Translations under genes and position numbers: made by a program
NCBI GenBank assembly: GCA_027422505.1
Contig: JAPQWV010000304.1
Span: forward strand, 62,001 to 126,000
DNA: 64,000 bases
Reading direction: 5' to 3'
Source of the DNA: Craterostigma plantagineum
Lineage: Eukaryota; Streptophyta; Magnoliopsida; Lamiales; Linderniaceae
Notes under the pieces: generated by a model
Databases searched by the model: none
Told to the model about the DNA's origin: nothing
What the model saw: only the letters and a program-made list of their open reading frames with translations
In this document: positions 33,953-45,700 of the stretch, in pieces
Numbering within the stretch: the stretch's first letter is position 1
How the letters are laid out: each line of letters starts with the position of its first letter

Positions 33953-34482
33953 TGTAGGGATTTTTTCAGACCCAAATCCAGCCCAAACCCAGGTCCGTAT
34001 AAGCTTGTGCGTTCCTTTCTAAAACCAATTGGCAATAGTTAGCCCACAAGCTTATACGGGCCTGAGTTTGGGCTGGATTTGGGTCTGAAAAAATCCATAC
34101 ATGGTGGGTGAACGTGGACGAATACGTGAGGGTGCCTTCAGATGGAGAAATTCTAACCCGAATACGGTGTGAGTGGTGTGTCCCCGGCCCTTGTAAGACG
34201 ATTGGTGAATTTGCGATGAGAAAAGCGCTTGGGACAGGTGATTGCGGTGACGCGCTTGGCACAGATAATCGTCGTAAGGGAAGCCCGCTGGGTAGTCTTG
34301 AGTTTGAGGGGATGATTGTTGGGTGCAAAGCAAACCCAATTTCACATGTCCCACATCAAAATAGGAGTGATTTATAAGCTTGTTGGCTAACTCCCTCTAT
34401 TGCCAATTGGTTTTAGAGAGGAATCCCATTAGCTTATACGATTCTGAGTTTGGACTGGAATTGGGTCGAAAATATCCGTACA
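33953..34482 (+). mobile_element. Rearranged TRIM-like LTR retroelement
   Basis: The right LTR-like end (34317-34482) starts TGTTGGGTGC, ends CCGTACA and follows a purine-rich tract (GAGTTTGAGGGGATGAT). A shortened partner ends at 34101 (CCATACA). Between them are only about 215 bp with no coding capacity, which is the size of a TRIM. On the left, 33953-34050 is a reversed piece of the same LTR, joined to the forward piece at the palindrome AAGCTT, so the left LTR is a hairpin. No clear target duplication was found. The class is inferred from structure. Confidence 0.55.
33957..34098. repeat. Inverted repeat with ~50-bp arms
   Basis: GGATTTTTTCAGACCCAAAT on the left mirrors ATTTGGGTCTGAAAAAATCC on the right. 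The arms extend inward through the AAGCTT near 34050 with only a few mismatches. They are LTR fragments in opposite orientation. Confidence 0.85.
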
Positions 34483-35776
34483 ATATGATACTTTTAAGCA
34501 TATAGAAGGTGGAGTTGACGTCCTCGTACATGTATATTTTACGCTATGGAACTTATGTTCAAAGCACACGTCTAACCATTAACTTATTTATTTATATATT
34601 ATAGCAACCCTGCAACAAGCGTATATTTTATTATTTATTGAATGAAGTAAACAATTATTTGATGGAATTGAAAACAACCACACCAACTGATTCTCCTTCA
34701 AATCTTTAGCAGCATCAAAAGATAAGGGGAAGCAGTATATTAGCTCATTTTCTTTTAGGGTTTTTGCCTCTTAAATTTCTCAAAGGACGTTTCACGAACA
34801 CTTAACGACAGGGGGCTTTATTTTCTATTCATATCATTAGCCTTGTTCTAACTTATATCATTAAGGTGTATATAATTGTATACATATAAAAGAAAGGTCT
34901 GTATACAGTTTAAAGAATATGATGCTTAAAAAAAATAATGCTTTTTGTTTGTTGAATCCCATATTAAAATAATGGTATTCCAATATGCAGATTCGATCTG
35001 ATAAGAGGAATAAAAACATTATTTTAGTCAAGTGAAATTAGACCCGGAAACTAAATAATGCATGCCACGTTGGTGAGTGATTATTCCATATCTAACTATA
35101 ATGGCTTATATAGGCACGCATAAAGAATATTAGAACCTCATCCACACTATTGCTGATAATATTTCGCGTCTAATTATAACTCAAATGTGAGAAATAAAGA
35201 TGGCCATCTAGTTAATTAAGTGGCATTTCCACGGTTCATGGAAGAACAATACTCTGTAGAACGATTTAGACATGTTTATACAGATTCGATATTTGTGTGA
35301 TTATCGTTCGTATGTTTTGTTCGAAGTTGAAAAGACGAATCTTTGGAAGAAGGGCTTGTCATGGATTAGCCTAATAATGGGTTCTTTAAGTCCATATGTT
35401 ACTTTGGGCCATTATGTTTCTCTTTTTGGTTGCCCTTAAAACACTTGAAATCTTGTTCTAGTTGAAATAATTGTTCTTTAAACAAAAATTTAGGAACACG
35501 TCAATAAACAAACTTTCTTTCTACCTTGGATTCCTTGTCAACTTGACCATCATTGTCCATATGTAGGTCTGAATGGTACACACACAAGGAACCAAAAAAC
35601 TCAAATACTCTAACGCTTTTACAGAACATAAACAATTAAAAATCGTCAAGAAAATTGCAGCAAAAGAAAATTATCAATACACATAGAAGACAAAGAGCCC
35701 TATATAAGAAAAGGCAAACATCAATTTGATTTAGTACTCTCTATCTCTAGAGAATTGAAGAAGCAGATGGATTACA
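34483..35776. other. Gene-poor AT-rich region
   Basis: About 1.3 kb of AT-rich DNA. The last 100-200 bases are probably the 3' untranslated region of the leftward secreted-peptide gene. No other gene is seen. Confidence 0.45.
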
Positions 35777-36055
35777 TCAGTTATGCTTAGGATTCTGTTG
35801 GCTTGAAGGCTTCTTCCTCAAAGTTTGCTGATATTCATCCACAGCTTTCTTGAGCTTGCCCGACGAAGAAGGCAATGTCAACAACAGCTTCCTTTGCTTC
35901 CAAAGCTTTCCATCACCATTACACTGCTGAACATTCGTGCCACTATATTCTTCAGTACCATTAATATCATGTAGCAGTTGATGCTGAAGAAGAAGAAGAA
36001 ACGACAGCATCAGCAACACAAATCTGTGTATTCCTTTACAGCACAAGCAGCCCAT
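35777..36055 (-). CDS. Putative secreted signalling-peptide precursor
   Basis: A 92-residue single-exon frame. The N-terminus has a strong hydrophobic signal peptide (about residues 10-27, FVLLMLSFLLLL). The middle is variable, and the basic C-terminus ends KKPSSQQNPKHN, right at the stop. The terminal NP-x-HN resembles the end of CLE peptides (PNPxHN), and a proline lies six residues before it, one position off the CLE spacing. It also partly resembles RGF/CLEL ends (PP-x-HN), but the DY sulfation site is missing. A TATA-like TGTATATAG lies 58-65 bases upstream of the start on the minus strand. I infer a CLE-like or RGF-like hormone precursor. It could also be an unrelated small secreted protein. 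Confidence 0.55.
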   Translation of the reverse strand: MGCLCCKGIHRFVLLMLSFLLLLQHQLLHDINGTEEYSGTNVQQCNGDGKLWKQRKLLLTLPSSSGKLKKAVDEYQQTLRKKPSSQQNPKHN

Positions 36056-36112
36056 GATCTGAGATTAGTCGTTGTATTAGTTATCCTTAGATCAAAGCCC
36101 ACGTTGTTAGAC

Positions 36113-36119
36113 TATATAC
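36113..36119 (-). promoter_or_regulatory. TATA box of the peptide gene
   Basis: Minus-strand TATATAG, about 58-64 bases upstream of the start codon of the secreted-peptide frame. It would imply a leader of about 30 bases. Confidence 0.45.
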
Positions 36120-36712
36120 ATGTGTGGCGATTATGAGATTCAATTGCAAAGCATAGGTCAAAGATCGATCATTAGTACACACATGTTATCTGACTAGGAA
36201 GAGAGATGTCTAGTTTATAATATGGGCTGCTCGCATTATTCAATTGTGTAGTACTTAATCACGTGCTTCCGCGTGATTAAGTAATAAACAAATATTGCAT
36301 GTTGTCGTCGTTTGCCCTACAGAAAACGATGTTGTAATAATTATTGTTCCATGGGTTGTGGGCCTATTGGGCTTCTTTTAATGGGCCAATCTGAAAGTGA
36401 GTCCACAATAGAGAAACCCCCCTTTTTGTTCAGTTCGGACTTCATTCAGAGCGCCTTTCGAAACGAGTTGAAAATTGAAATTAATTCAATCGTCATTTTT
36501 CGTTCATTCTCCTTTTCCCTCCACGATCTCCCACCTTGATAATTGATTTGATTAACCTCATCAGTCAGATCCTCTTTTTACCGACTCTTCGCTTTTTTTT
36601 TTTTTTTTTTTTTTAACGGAAGGGTTTTTGTATCGCTTCGTAATTTGTTATCTGTCGAGCTTTCGTGTGATATCGAAGCCCTAATTTTATAGTCATCGGA
36701 GCATATAAGGAG
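36120..36712. other. Divergent upstream region, peptide gene and NSE4
   Basis: About 600 bases between two divergent genes. TTGTGGGCCTATTGGGCTTC near 36355-36375 is a site II-type cluster, probably serving NSE4. A poly-T tract lies at 36593-36614 in the NSE4 leader. Confidence 0.45.
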
Positions 36713-38552
36713 ATGGTGCGAACGGGTAGTAAAGGAGCCGCTAATGGCGGCAGTCGTACGACTCGAAACGCAGTTGAATCGGAGGTTGCGTCTGACGAAA
36801 ATACTGGCGTGGAGCGCAGGGTTCTTCGGTCGAAGTACCTCAGGTTTAAGAGCCGACTTTGTGGTAATGGTTTTGGTTCCGTTTTCTTTTTCTGGTGTTT
36901 TTGTTTTCTTGTAAATTTGCTTGTTTGCTTTTATCGATTGAGTGTTACGTATTCAAGCTAACATCTTTCGAATGCTTCCCCTTCTTTTTCTCGTATCGTT
37001 TGCAGACGAGAGAGATGATTTGTCCAAGGTTGATTCGGATAAATTCAAATTGATGATTGATGAAGTTGATAACTTGCATCAGTTAGGTACGATGTGCATG
37101 AAGTAGATTATTCTTTTCCGGCATGCATTTTACCTTCTTCCATGACTGACAGTAATGGTTTTTTCTTTGTTCAGTACAAAAACCCAGGGAACAAGTAGCA
37201 GACGCTGAAGCTCTGTTTGACATAACGAATACCTTGCTGTCCTCTGTCAAAGCATACAGCAACGAAGGCCTCACACCTGCTGATTTTGTTAGTTGTTTGC
37301 TTAGGGATTTTGCTCCACAAGGTGGTGCTAGCAGTAGTAGTGGAAATGGGGCGAGAAATATGCTATCCTGGAAGGACCTTGGGCAAGTGGTTTCTCACGT
37401 TTTCAGGAGTGCTCCAGGCTGTTGCACAATGTAATTATTAGTCACAAAGAGCGCTCCTTTCCATGTTTTTTAACATAATTTTCATGATTGTGTTGAGGTA
37501 AAATTCTCTCTATATTCATTGTCTCTTGATAGGGTTGGGCCGATGAGCACTGAAATTAAGCAGCGGAAGAATGCTGTCGTCAATAGGAAGCGTACAAGAC
37601 CAACAGCAAATGTCAGGCCAGAGGAGGTAAATTTTTGTACCTCTTTACAACTCAGATTAGACTTTGCCTCGACTGTAAAGGAATTAAGCTGCAGCTGTAT
37701 TTTTCTCTTTTTTGTTGCCAAAGTGACGAGTACTTATTTCCTCTTGCTTCCCGTGGTGTTTCTCCATTCTATCGTTATCTTTAAAATGCTAACTTCTTTT
37801 CATCCTGCAGCTTGACGAAGCTGCAAAAAACGAAAAAACAGACACTGACAAGAACATGGCTGTAATGTTTGATATTCTGAGGAAGAATCGCAAAGTCAAT
37901 CTCGAGAATCTAATACTGAACAGAAACTCCTTCCCACAGACTGTGGAGAACTTATTTGCCTTGTCATTTCTGGTTAAAGATGGGAGGGCTGAGATAACCG
38001 TGGATGAATCAGGATGCCATCGAGTTTGTAAGCACCTCTGCTGAAACTCCGTTGAAGTTGATCTTCATTCTTTGTTCTAACCTAACATCTGCTTCTTAGC
38101 CTAACTTGATTTTTACTGCATTTAGCACCAAAGAATGCTCCTAGCGCAAATGCTATTCTATCTGGGGAGTCGAGTTACGGCCATTTTATCTTCAGATTCG
38201 ACTATGGAGACTGGAAGGTAATTGTAGTAGTACTTTAGCTGCCTGGGTTTTGTTTTACTTCTCCATACTTAGTTCTCAAAGCATAACTTCTCTGTCTTTG
38301 CAGCTAATGGTGGATTCTGTTACGGCTGGAGAAGAGCTGATGCCTCATAGGATCGAAGCAAACGAAGCACAAAACAATACTTCGGAGCCTGAAGAAGAGC
38401 AGACAACACTGCCCACAACACCCATAAGAAAGCTGTCCAGGAACAGAGGTTTGGTTACGCAAGAACAATCTCTAGTTGAAGATTCCCCTTCCCCTGATGG
38501 TGTTGCTAGCCGAGATGCGGCGATTCGCAAAGGCAAAAGAAAGCTGAGGTAA
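36713..38552 (+). CDS. NSE4A: NSE4, kleisin subunit of the SMC5/6 complex
   Basis: Kleisin that bridges the SMC5 and SMC6 heads in the nuclear complex for homologous-recombination repair. Seven exons (36713-36863, 37006-37086, 37175-37430, 37533-37626, 37811-38027, 38126-38217, 38304-38552) keep frame and give 379 residues. The Nse4/EID N-terminal helix region includes FKLMIDEVDNLHQLVQKPRE and DAEALFDITNTLLSS. The C-terminal winged-helix kleisin domain includes NRNSFPQTVENLFALSFLVKDGRAEI and YGHFIFRFDYGDWKLM. A disordered basic tail ends KGKRKLR. All introns are GT-AG and no residue block is missing. It is similar in length to Arabidopsis NSE4A (about 400, from memory). Confidence 0.93.
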
Positions 38553-38981
38553 AAACAGACCTTTATGTGAATGCTTAGCTAGGTTAGGCCAATCGCTCTT
38601 TGGTGGGACAAATATTAATCTATTTAGTCCTATACATTTTGCGGCAGCTTCATCGCAGACTGCAATTTTGTACATACATCCAATCCAATGTTTGATGCAT
38701 TTTCTTCTACACAAGTCTGCGGTTGTTGGAAGCTTATAACATAAGCGAAATATTGCACATATTTTTCGAAGTAGAACAAGAAACATACATGTTTATCCTC
38801 TTTTAACAATCACTTACACAAGCACACAAACCATTACAATACAACTACTGGTCTGAGAACACACTGCTATAAAATCAAACAAAGCTCAGAAAAAAAGCTA
38901 AATCGGAGAGGTATGGGTCCAAACATATATGATCCATCTCCCTCATTTATTTATATACTGCTAATAAACCAAAAGTACAGT
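38553..38981. other. Convergent 3' region, NSE4 and LEA
   Basis: About 430 bases holding the NSE4 3' untranslated region and that of the disrupted leftward LEA gene. Nothing else is seen. Confidence 0.5.
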
Positions 38982-39217
38982 CTATATGGCACCGCCGGCA
39001 CCATACCCAGTTCGTCGCCCACCAGGGACATTCGGGTCCTCAAGCTGACCCTCTGGGTACTGACCACCGCCCATGCCTTCAACGGGTCGGGTATCGGTCG
39101 CGGTACCCATGCCCGTGTGGCCGGGAGCACCTGTTGTCGCCGTCGTGCCGGTGGTTCCGAACATTCCGCCTCCGCCGCCTGAAGCCGCCTGCTTTGCGGC
39201 GGCGTTGTGCTGGCGCG

Positions 39218-41051
39218 TGTTGCGAAAAATTCGTAGACACGCAAGTGTACGTATCGTTCTAACAAGTAATAGTGTACGTAAGTACGGATATCGAACCGAA
39301 AGGACTGTGTTACTAAGTACCGAAATTATATTAATTCTAATTTTATTTGAACAATCGCTAGTTGGTAGTTGATGAAACGATTAACGGAAAATGCGTAGAT
39401 AAATAATAAAATGCGATAAAAAATGTAAACGACCAAATCAATAATGAAGCACGACGAAACGAATTTAATCAAAGATAAATCTGGGGACTCCGATTTCACC
39501 GATGACAATCATGCTATTAATTTCAGTTCTCGAAGGAATACTTAATCTTATGTTGACGATGGATTTTTCCGTTTTAATTATCAATCTATCTCTAGCATCG
39601 ATAACCTATTCTAACATGCGAATCCTACATCTCTGTCAAGATTTCTACACGTCGAACGCATTAAACTTAGAAAATCATAAATCATCGCACTAGTCACGTA
39701 ACTATCTCTAGCTTACGAATGTTCTAATGGTATCATAATCAGCGGACACGTTTAGATAATCACCTCTCAGTCTCATATCTAAACACCTATTCATACGAAA
39801 GTTGATCAGAAACTCGTACGCATTAACAACAGATTATGATACTCAACATAATATTAAGGTCTTAATAGCAAACGAACTGAAAATCAATAGCGATTATGTC
39901 TGGCTACATCGTAACCCCAGATAACGGAATTAGAACATATTATATTTCGACAAAATGATCAAAATAAATAGGTTCATGATGAAAGATATATTAAGGACGA
40001 GAAAAACGTATCAAACTTGTCGTGCCGTTGTGTGCGTCCCCGTCTCTCCCGTGAGTGTCGTCTCCAAGGTCGAGGTTGCTCGTCTTACATGCGCTGCTCC
40101 ATCCAACGCTGTTGCTCGTTGCGTCTTTTCGTCGAACACGTGGTGGGCACAAGGAAGTTGCAACTGTGGACAAGATTCTCCCACTGCCCCTAGCTCGTGA
40201 CTTGCTCCAGCTGAGGGTTGAACTTCTTTTTCAACCTGTTAGAGAGGTTTGGCTGCCGAGGGGTTTCTTGCGTGAGAGAGAACCCAAGGTGACGTGGCGA
40301 TGGCAGTGTGGAGTTGGTGCGTATCCTTCTGTTCAGCGTGAAGTCTTGAGGTGGATGAGGTGCGATGGTGTTCGGTTGGGTGGTGAGGTGTGTACTTGGG
40401 GACTGCCAAGTGAGAAGTGCTTACTTTCTGTGAGAGAGTTGAGAGCTGTGTGCGATGGATGGTGTATGTATGATGGCAGAATGAATATCAAAGCTAAGTT
40501 CTCTTAAGTCTCTTTTTGTATGTGAGGGTCTCTCACTGACGTGAATTGAGAAGTGGGATTTTTTTTGATTCCATGGGTGAGAGTCAAAAGTATAATTTGT
40601 CTTGTCTGCTTATTTTCCTCCCCAAAACACGTTGTCATCTTGTAATCGTTTAAGTAAACGATTTTATCAGACAAAGCCATGATTTTCCCTTGAGCTGATC
40701 TTTTTGATTTGTAGCCTTGAAAATCGCGTGTGTGCTTAGTCGTATAGATCAGCTCTTCTTTTTCTATCCTTGCGTACTTCGATGTTCACTGTCCTTATCA
40801 TCAATTTGGGTGTGGTTTCAATCATGTAGTGTCTCTCTCTTTCCCTCCTTGTTTCTATCTAAAAATGGACCGACTCTTTTGGGCTCATTTTGGCATGGGC
40901 TATTTTTTCAGCCCAAATTGCGCTCTTTTTGCTGTTACCTGTAACATATGAAAAGTAACGCACAATAGGATATTTCCTGACATTTAGACATATAACGATG
41001 GAATTACACAATTTTTCGGGTCTAAAATGTTCATAAAATCCTAACTTATCA
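39218..41051 (-). repeat. Athila 3' LTR (element sense), 1834 bp
   Basis: It spans TGTTGCGAAAAATTC to CTAACTTATCA in window orientation. It matches the right LTR along its whole length apart from an extra T near 40232. Confidence 0.95.
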
Positions 41052-42746
41052 ACAACCCCCAAACTAGCTGTGATCGTCCTCGATCATAAAAGCGGATAGA
41101 AACTAAATCAAGTTAGGATTTTACGTCACTAAATGAATGCTCCTGTTTTTTTCCTCAGAAAAGCAAGTCGTAAGAATCATCAACGAATGAGCGATCAGTC
41201 AGACATGAGACATAAATGATAGTTCACAATCATATTTGGCACATAAACATTTCTAGGATCCTACCACGTATCACGTAACAACTCGCACATGGATCGCTCA
41301 AGTCGCTCGAAGTGTATAACTGGATCTGTATAATAGCGCTCAAATCACGACATCGAATGAAATTACTCTAAGCTTGCAAATATATCACATCATATTCACA
41401 TAGTAGATATCGTGAACGAATCAAAAGGTCTTTAACAAGGTTGTAATGGAGCTCAGGGTAATAAGGGTGTGACATATAGGATAAGTGGGCTAAAATAGTC
41501 AAACATGTTAGTCACTAATCGCTTCCCTGTAGCCAGCAAAATACGACTTCGAATAATGGAAACTAAAAACGCACTAAAAACTCGAGAAAATAATTCTGAA
41601 AATCTACTGTAACACTCTTTTTTTTTATTTTTTTCTGATATATATTTTTTTCTCTTTTTTTTTCGATATTTTTTTTTTCATTTTTTTTTTCCGATCTCTT
41701 TTTTTTTTTTCGAATAAGTAAAATAACGCAACCACATAATACATGCCGTAATCTTCTCTCCTCTAAATTAATAGACTCAATACTCCGAAGCGACTAGTAA
41801 GCTAACATGCTAACAATGGTACGAAGAGAAGGATAAAATAACGGGATAGCTTGGCGAAATATCGTGGCTCCAAATCAAAGAATAAGGCTAATAAGGCTCA
41901 AATGGGCTCACTAGTTGATTGATATATCGGGTACACAGATATTTAGGCCAGTGACTTATCCTAAGTGCCTTTATCATTTTTCATACGCAAAAATCCACAA
42001 AGTGATATTGACATGCATAACAAAGCAAGTTCGAAAATATTCAGACCATGCGTGTCACTCATGAAAAACACAGAGCAAGTAATGAGTTGCTCTTCTTCTT
42101 CTTTTTTTTTTTTTTTTTTTTTTGGCTCAAAACTCACAATATTTTTTTGGGTTTGTGTCTCATGATACGTACTATTCTCCTGGAGTAGTTAATGTAACCA
42201 GATAATCATGCTAATATCACCACACATAACATGCAAGACTTTCACACTCAATTCGTTAAATCTTATCACGACACAAATAAAAAATTTATCACGTGCAGGA
42301 GCTTTCAATAGTGAAGTTCTAATCATAACCTTCATCAGTTTATACCACTCAGAAACCAGAACACGTAGATATATAATATTATGAAATCTAGCATGTGTCA
42401 CCCCACCCCCAAACTAATTATCACATTGTCCCCAATGTGTTAAAATAAAGCAAAGATAGAGTTTAAGTGACACTGCCCTGAATAATGCGTCGATCGATGT
42501 AGAGTGTGACATGAAAAAGGACTTGATCGCTCCACAGCAAACGAGCCACCTTGGTGAACAGACAACCCCCAAACTAGTTGCGAGCCTGCGAGAGAACAAG
42601 ACCAACGACAACAGTAATACGAATTTAGGATGACATAGACATAATAAGACAAAAACTTAAAATATGAGATAACAATGCATAGATAGTGCTTGGGTTGCCT
42701 CCCAAGAAGCGCTTGTTTAACGTCATTAGCTCGACGTCTTGACTTT
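41052..42746 (-). other. Athila region between pol and 3' LTR, no env frame
   Basis: About 1.7 kb where many Athila elements carry an env-like frame. Only short frames are present here. It has long poly-T/poly-A stretches (41615-41715 and 42100-42123) and three copies of the motif CCCCCAAACTA (41056, about 42410 and about 42565), which read as TAGTTTGGGGG polypurine tracts in the element's sense. Confidence 0.75.
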
Positions 42747-45700
42747 CTAAGGTGTGTTGAGCATTACAGTGGTCTTCTCTTGATCGACTTCACCATTGAT
42801 GTACGGTTTCAACCGCTGCCCATTAACCTTGAACGTTCCTTTTTCTGGGTCATTGATCTCTACCGCACCATAAGGAAATACTTTAGTAACCGTAAATGGA
42901 CCTGACCACCTTGACTTTAGCTTGCCTGGAAACAAGCGAAGCCTAGAATTAAAAAGAAGCACTTGTTCTCCAACAACAAATTCTTTTCTCCGAATATATC
43001 TGTCGTGCCAAGCCTTCGTTCGTTCTTTGTAGATTTTTGCATTTTCGTAAGCCTCATTGCGAAATTCATCCATATGGTTTAGTTGTAAAAGACGTTTCTT
43101 GCCAGCAGCTTGCATATCCATGTTTAATTGCTTCATTGCCCAGTACGCTTTATGTTCTAGTTCCACCGGAAGGTGGCATGCTTTACCATAAACCAATTTG
43201 TATGGTGACATTCCAATAGGTGTCTTAAACGCTGTCCGATATGCCCATAGTGCATCATCGATCTTCTTGGCCCAATCTTTTCGAGAGATACTTACAGTTT
43301 TTTCCAAAATTTGCTTAATCTCTCGATTAGATACTTCTGCTTGTCCATTGGTCTGAGGGTGGTAAGCTAGTGCCGTGCGATGCTTAACACCATAATGCGA
43401 CAGGAGAGCATCGAATTGCTTGTTACAAAAGTGAGTTCCCCCATCGCTCAAGATCGCTCGTGGAGTTCCGAACCTAGTGAAAATATTCTTCTTGATAAAG
43501 TTGAGAACTGTCTTACCATCGTTCTTTTGCGTAGCTACTGCTTCTACCCATTTAGACACGTAATCTACTGCTAGCAGGATATATTCGTTACCGTATGACG
43601 ATGGAAATGGTCCCATGAAGTCAATGCCCCAGACATCAAATAACTCAACTTCCAACATAGTATTAAGTGGCATCTCGTCTCTTCTTGAAATATTACCTGT
43701 CCTTTGACAACGATCACAAGCCGATACGAAAGCATGGGCGTCTTTAAATAAAGTCGGCCAATAAAAACCCGATTGTAAAACTTTAGCAGCTGTACGATTC
43801 CCTCCAAAATGGCCTCCGCACTCGAGAGCATGACAATGTCGTAAAATATCGTGCGCTTCTTCTCCTGAGACACATCTTCGTATAACTTGGTCGGCACAAT
43901 GCTTATACAGATAAGGATCTTCCCAATAATAATGTTTTATATCGGCAAAGAATTTCTTCTTCCCTTGATAATTAAGCTCAGTTGGTATTATTTTTGCTGC
44001 AAGATAGTTGACGAAATCAGCATACCACGGAGCTTGCGATATAGCTAAGAGTCGTTCGTCTGGAAAGTTATCATTGATAGTTTGTTTCTTCGATTCATTT
44101 TCTTCTGGCAACTCCAGACGAGAGAGATGATCTGCAACTAAATTCTCTGTTCCCTTTTTATCTTTAATCTCGACATCAAACTCTTGAAGTAATAGCACCC
44201 ATCGAATCAGTCGTGGTTTTGCATCTTTCTTTTCCATGAGATATTTGATGGCCGAGTGGTCAGTGTGCACGATTACCTTGTTCCCGATTAAGTATGATCT
44301 GAACTTTTCGAAGGCGAAAACAATAGCAAGTAACTCTTTCTCGGTTGTGGCATAATTAAGCTGAGCATCATTTAGTGTTCGACTCGCATAGTAAATAGTA
44401 TGAAATATCTTGCCCTTACGTTGTCCAAGAACTGCTCCCACTGCATAATCACTTGCATCACACATCAATTCGAATGGTATGTCCCAATCCGGAGCAATCA
44501 CGACGGGTGCCGACACTAGTTTCTCTTTTATAGTAGAGAATGCCTCCTCACACGTTGCATCAAAGATAAAGGGCACTCCTTGAATTAAGAGGCTCGATAA
44601 TGGCTTTGATATCTTGGAGAAATCCTTAATGAATCGTCGATAAAACCCAGCATGCCCCAAGAAACTCCTAATTCCCTTGACAGATGAAGGTGGTGGAAGC
44701 TTTTCTATTGTCTCAATCTTTGCCCGATCAACTTCAATTCCTTTCCGAGAAACTTTGTGACCTAACACAATACCTTCTCGAACCATGAAATGGCATTTCT
44801 CCCAGTTTAAAACAAGGTTAGTTTCTTCACAACGTTTCAATACCAAAACAAGGTTATCTAGGCAATTATCGAAAGAACTTCCAATAACAGAAAAATCATC
44901 CATGAAAACCTCAATTGTTTTCTCTACCATATCAGAAAAAATTGCCATCATACATCTTTGGAATGTACCCGGTGCATTGCATAGTCCAAATGGCATTCTT
45001 CGAAAAGCAAACGTACCGTACGGACATGTAAAGGTGGTCTTTTCTTGGTCTTCCGGTGCTATAGCAATTTGATTGTATCCGGAGTATCCGTCTAGAAAAC
45101 AGTAGTAGTCGTGCCCCGCCAATCGATCTAGCATTTGGTCAATAAAAGGCAAAGGAAAATGGTCTTTACACGTGGCTTTATTAAGTTTTCGATAGTCGAT
45201 GCAAACACGCCATCCAGTAACGGGTCTTGTCGGAATTAGTTCATTGTTCTCATTTTTTACCACTGTGACTCCACCTTTCTTTGGAACAACATGTATCGGA
45301 CTTACCCAAGAGCTATCTGAAATTGGGTAAATTACTCCAGCGTCTAACCATTTTAGGATTTCTTTTCGCACTACGTCCTTCATCGTTGGATTTAATCTCC
45401 GTTGTGGCTCTACAGAAGGTTTGGCGTCATCTTCTAAGCGGATACGATGTGTGCACATTGATGGGCGGATACCCTTGATATCAGCTAGTGTCCACCCGAT
45501 CGCTGCTTTAAACTCTCGGAGTACTCGAAGTAGCTTCTCTACTTCATCATCATTGAGAGATGATGCGATAATAACTGGTAAAGTAGAAGATTCACCTAGA
45601 AATGCATAACGAAGATGGGATGGTAACGATTTGAGTTCGAGTAGTGGTGGCTTCTCAATAGATGACATGGATCGGGGAGGGCTTTCGCCGAGAGCTTCAA

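Noticed and set aside
40055..40507. 150-residue open frame inside the Athila LTR
   Set aside because: It is broken by a one-base difference in the other LTR and resembles no protein. It overlaps LTR promoter-like sequence on the non-coding strand.
42189..42652. Candidate env-like frame in the Athila element
   Set aside because: Only frames of up to about 70 residues exist there. I see no transmembrane-plus-signal arrangement that would support an env-like protein.
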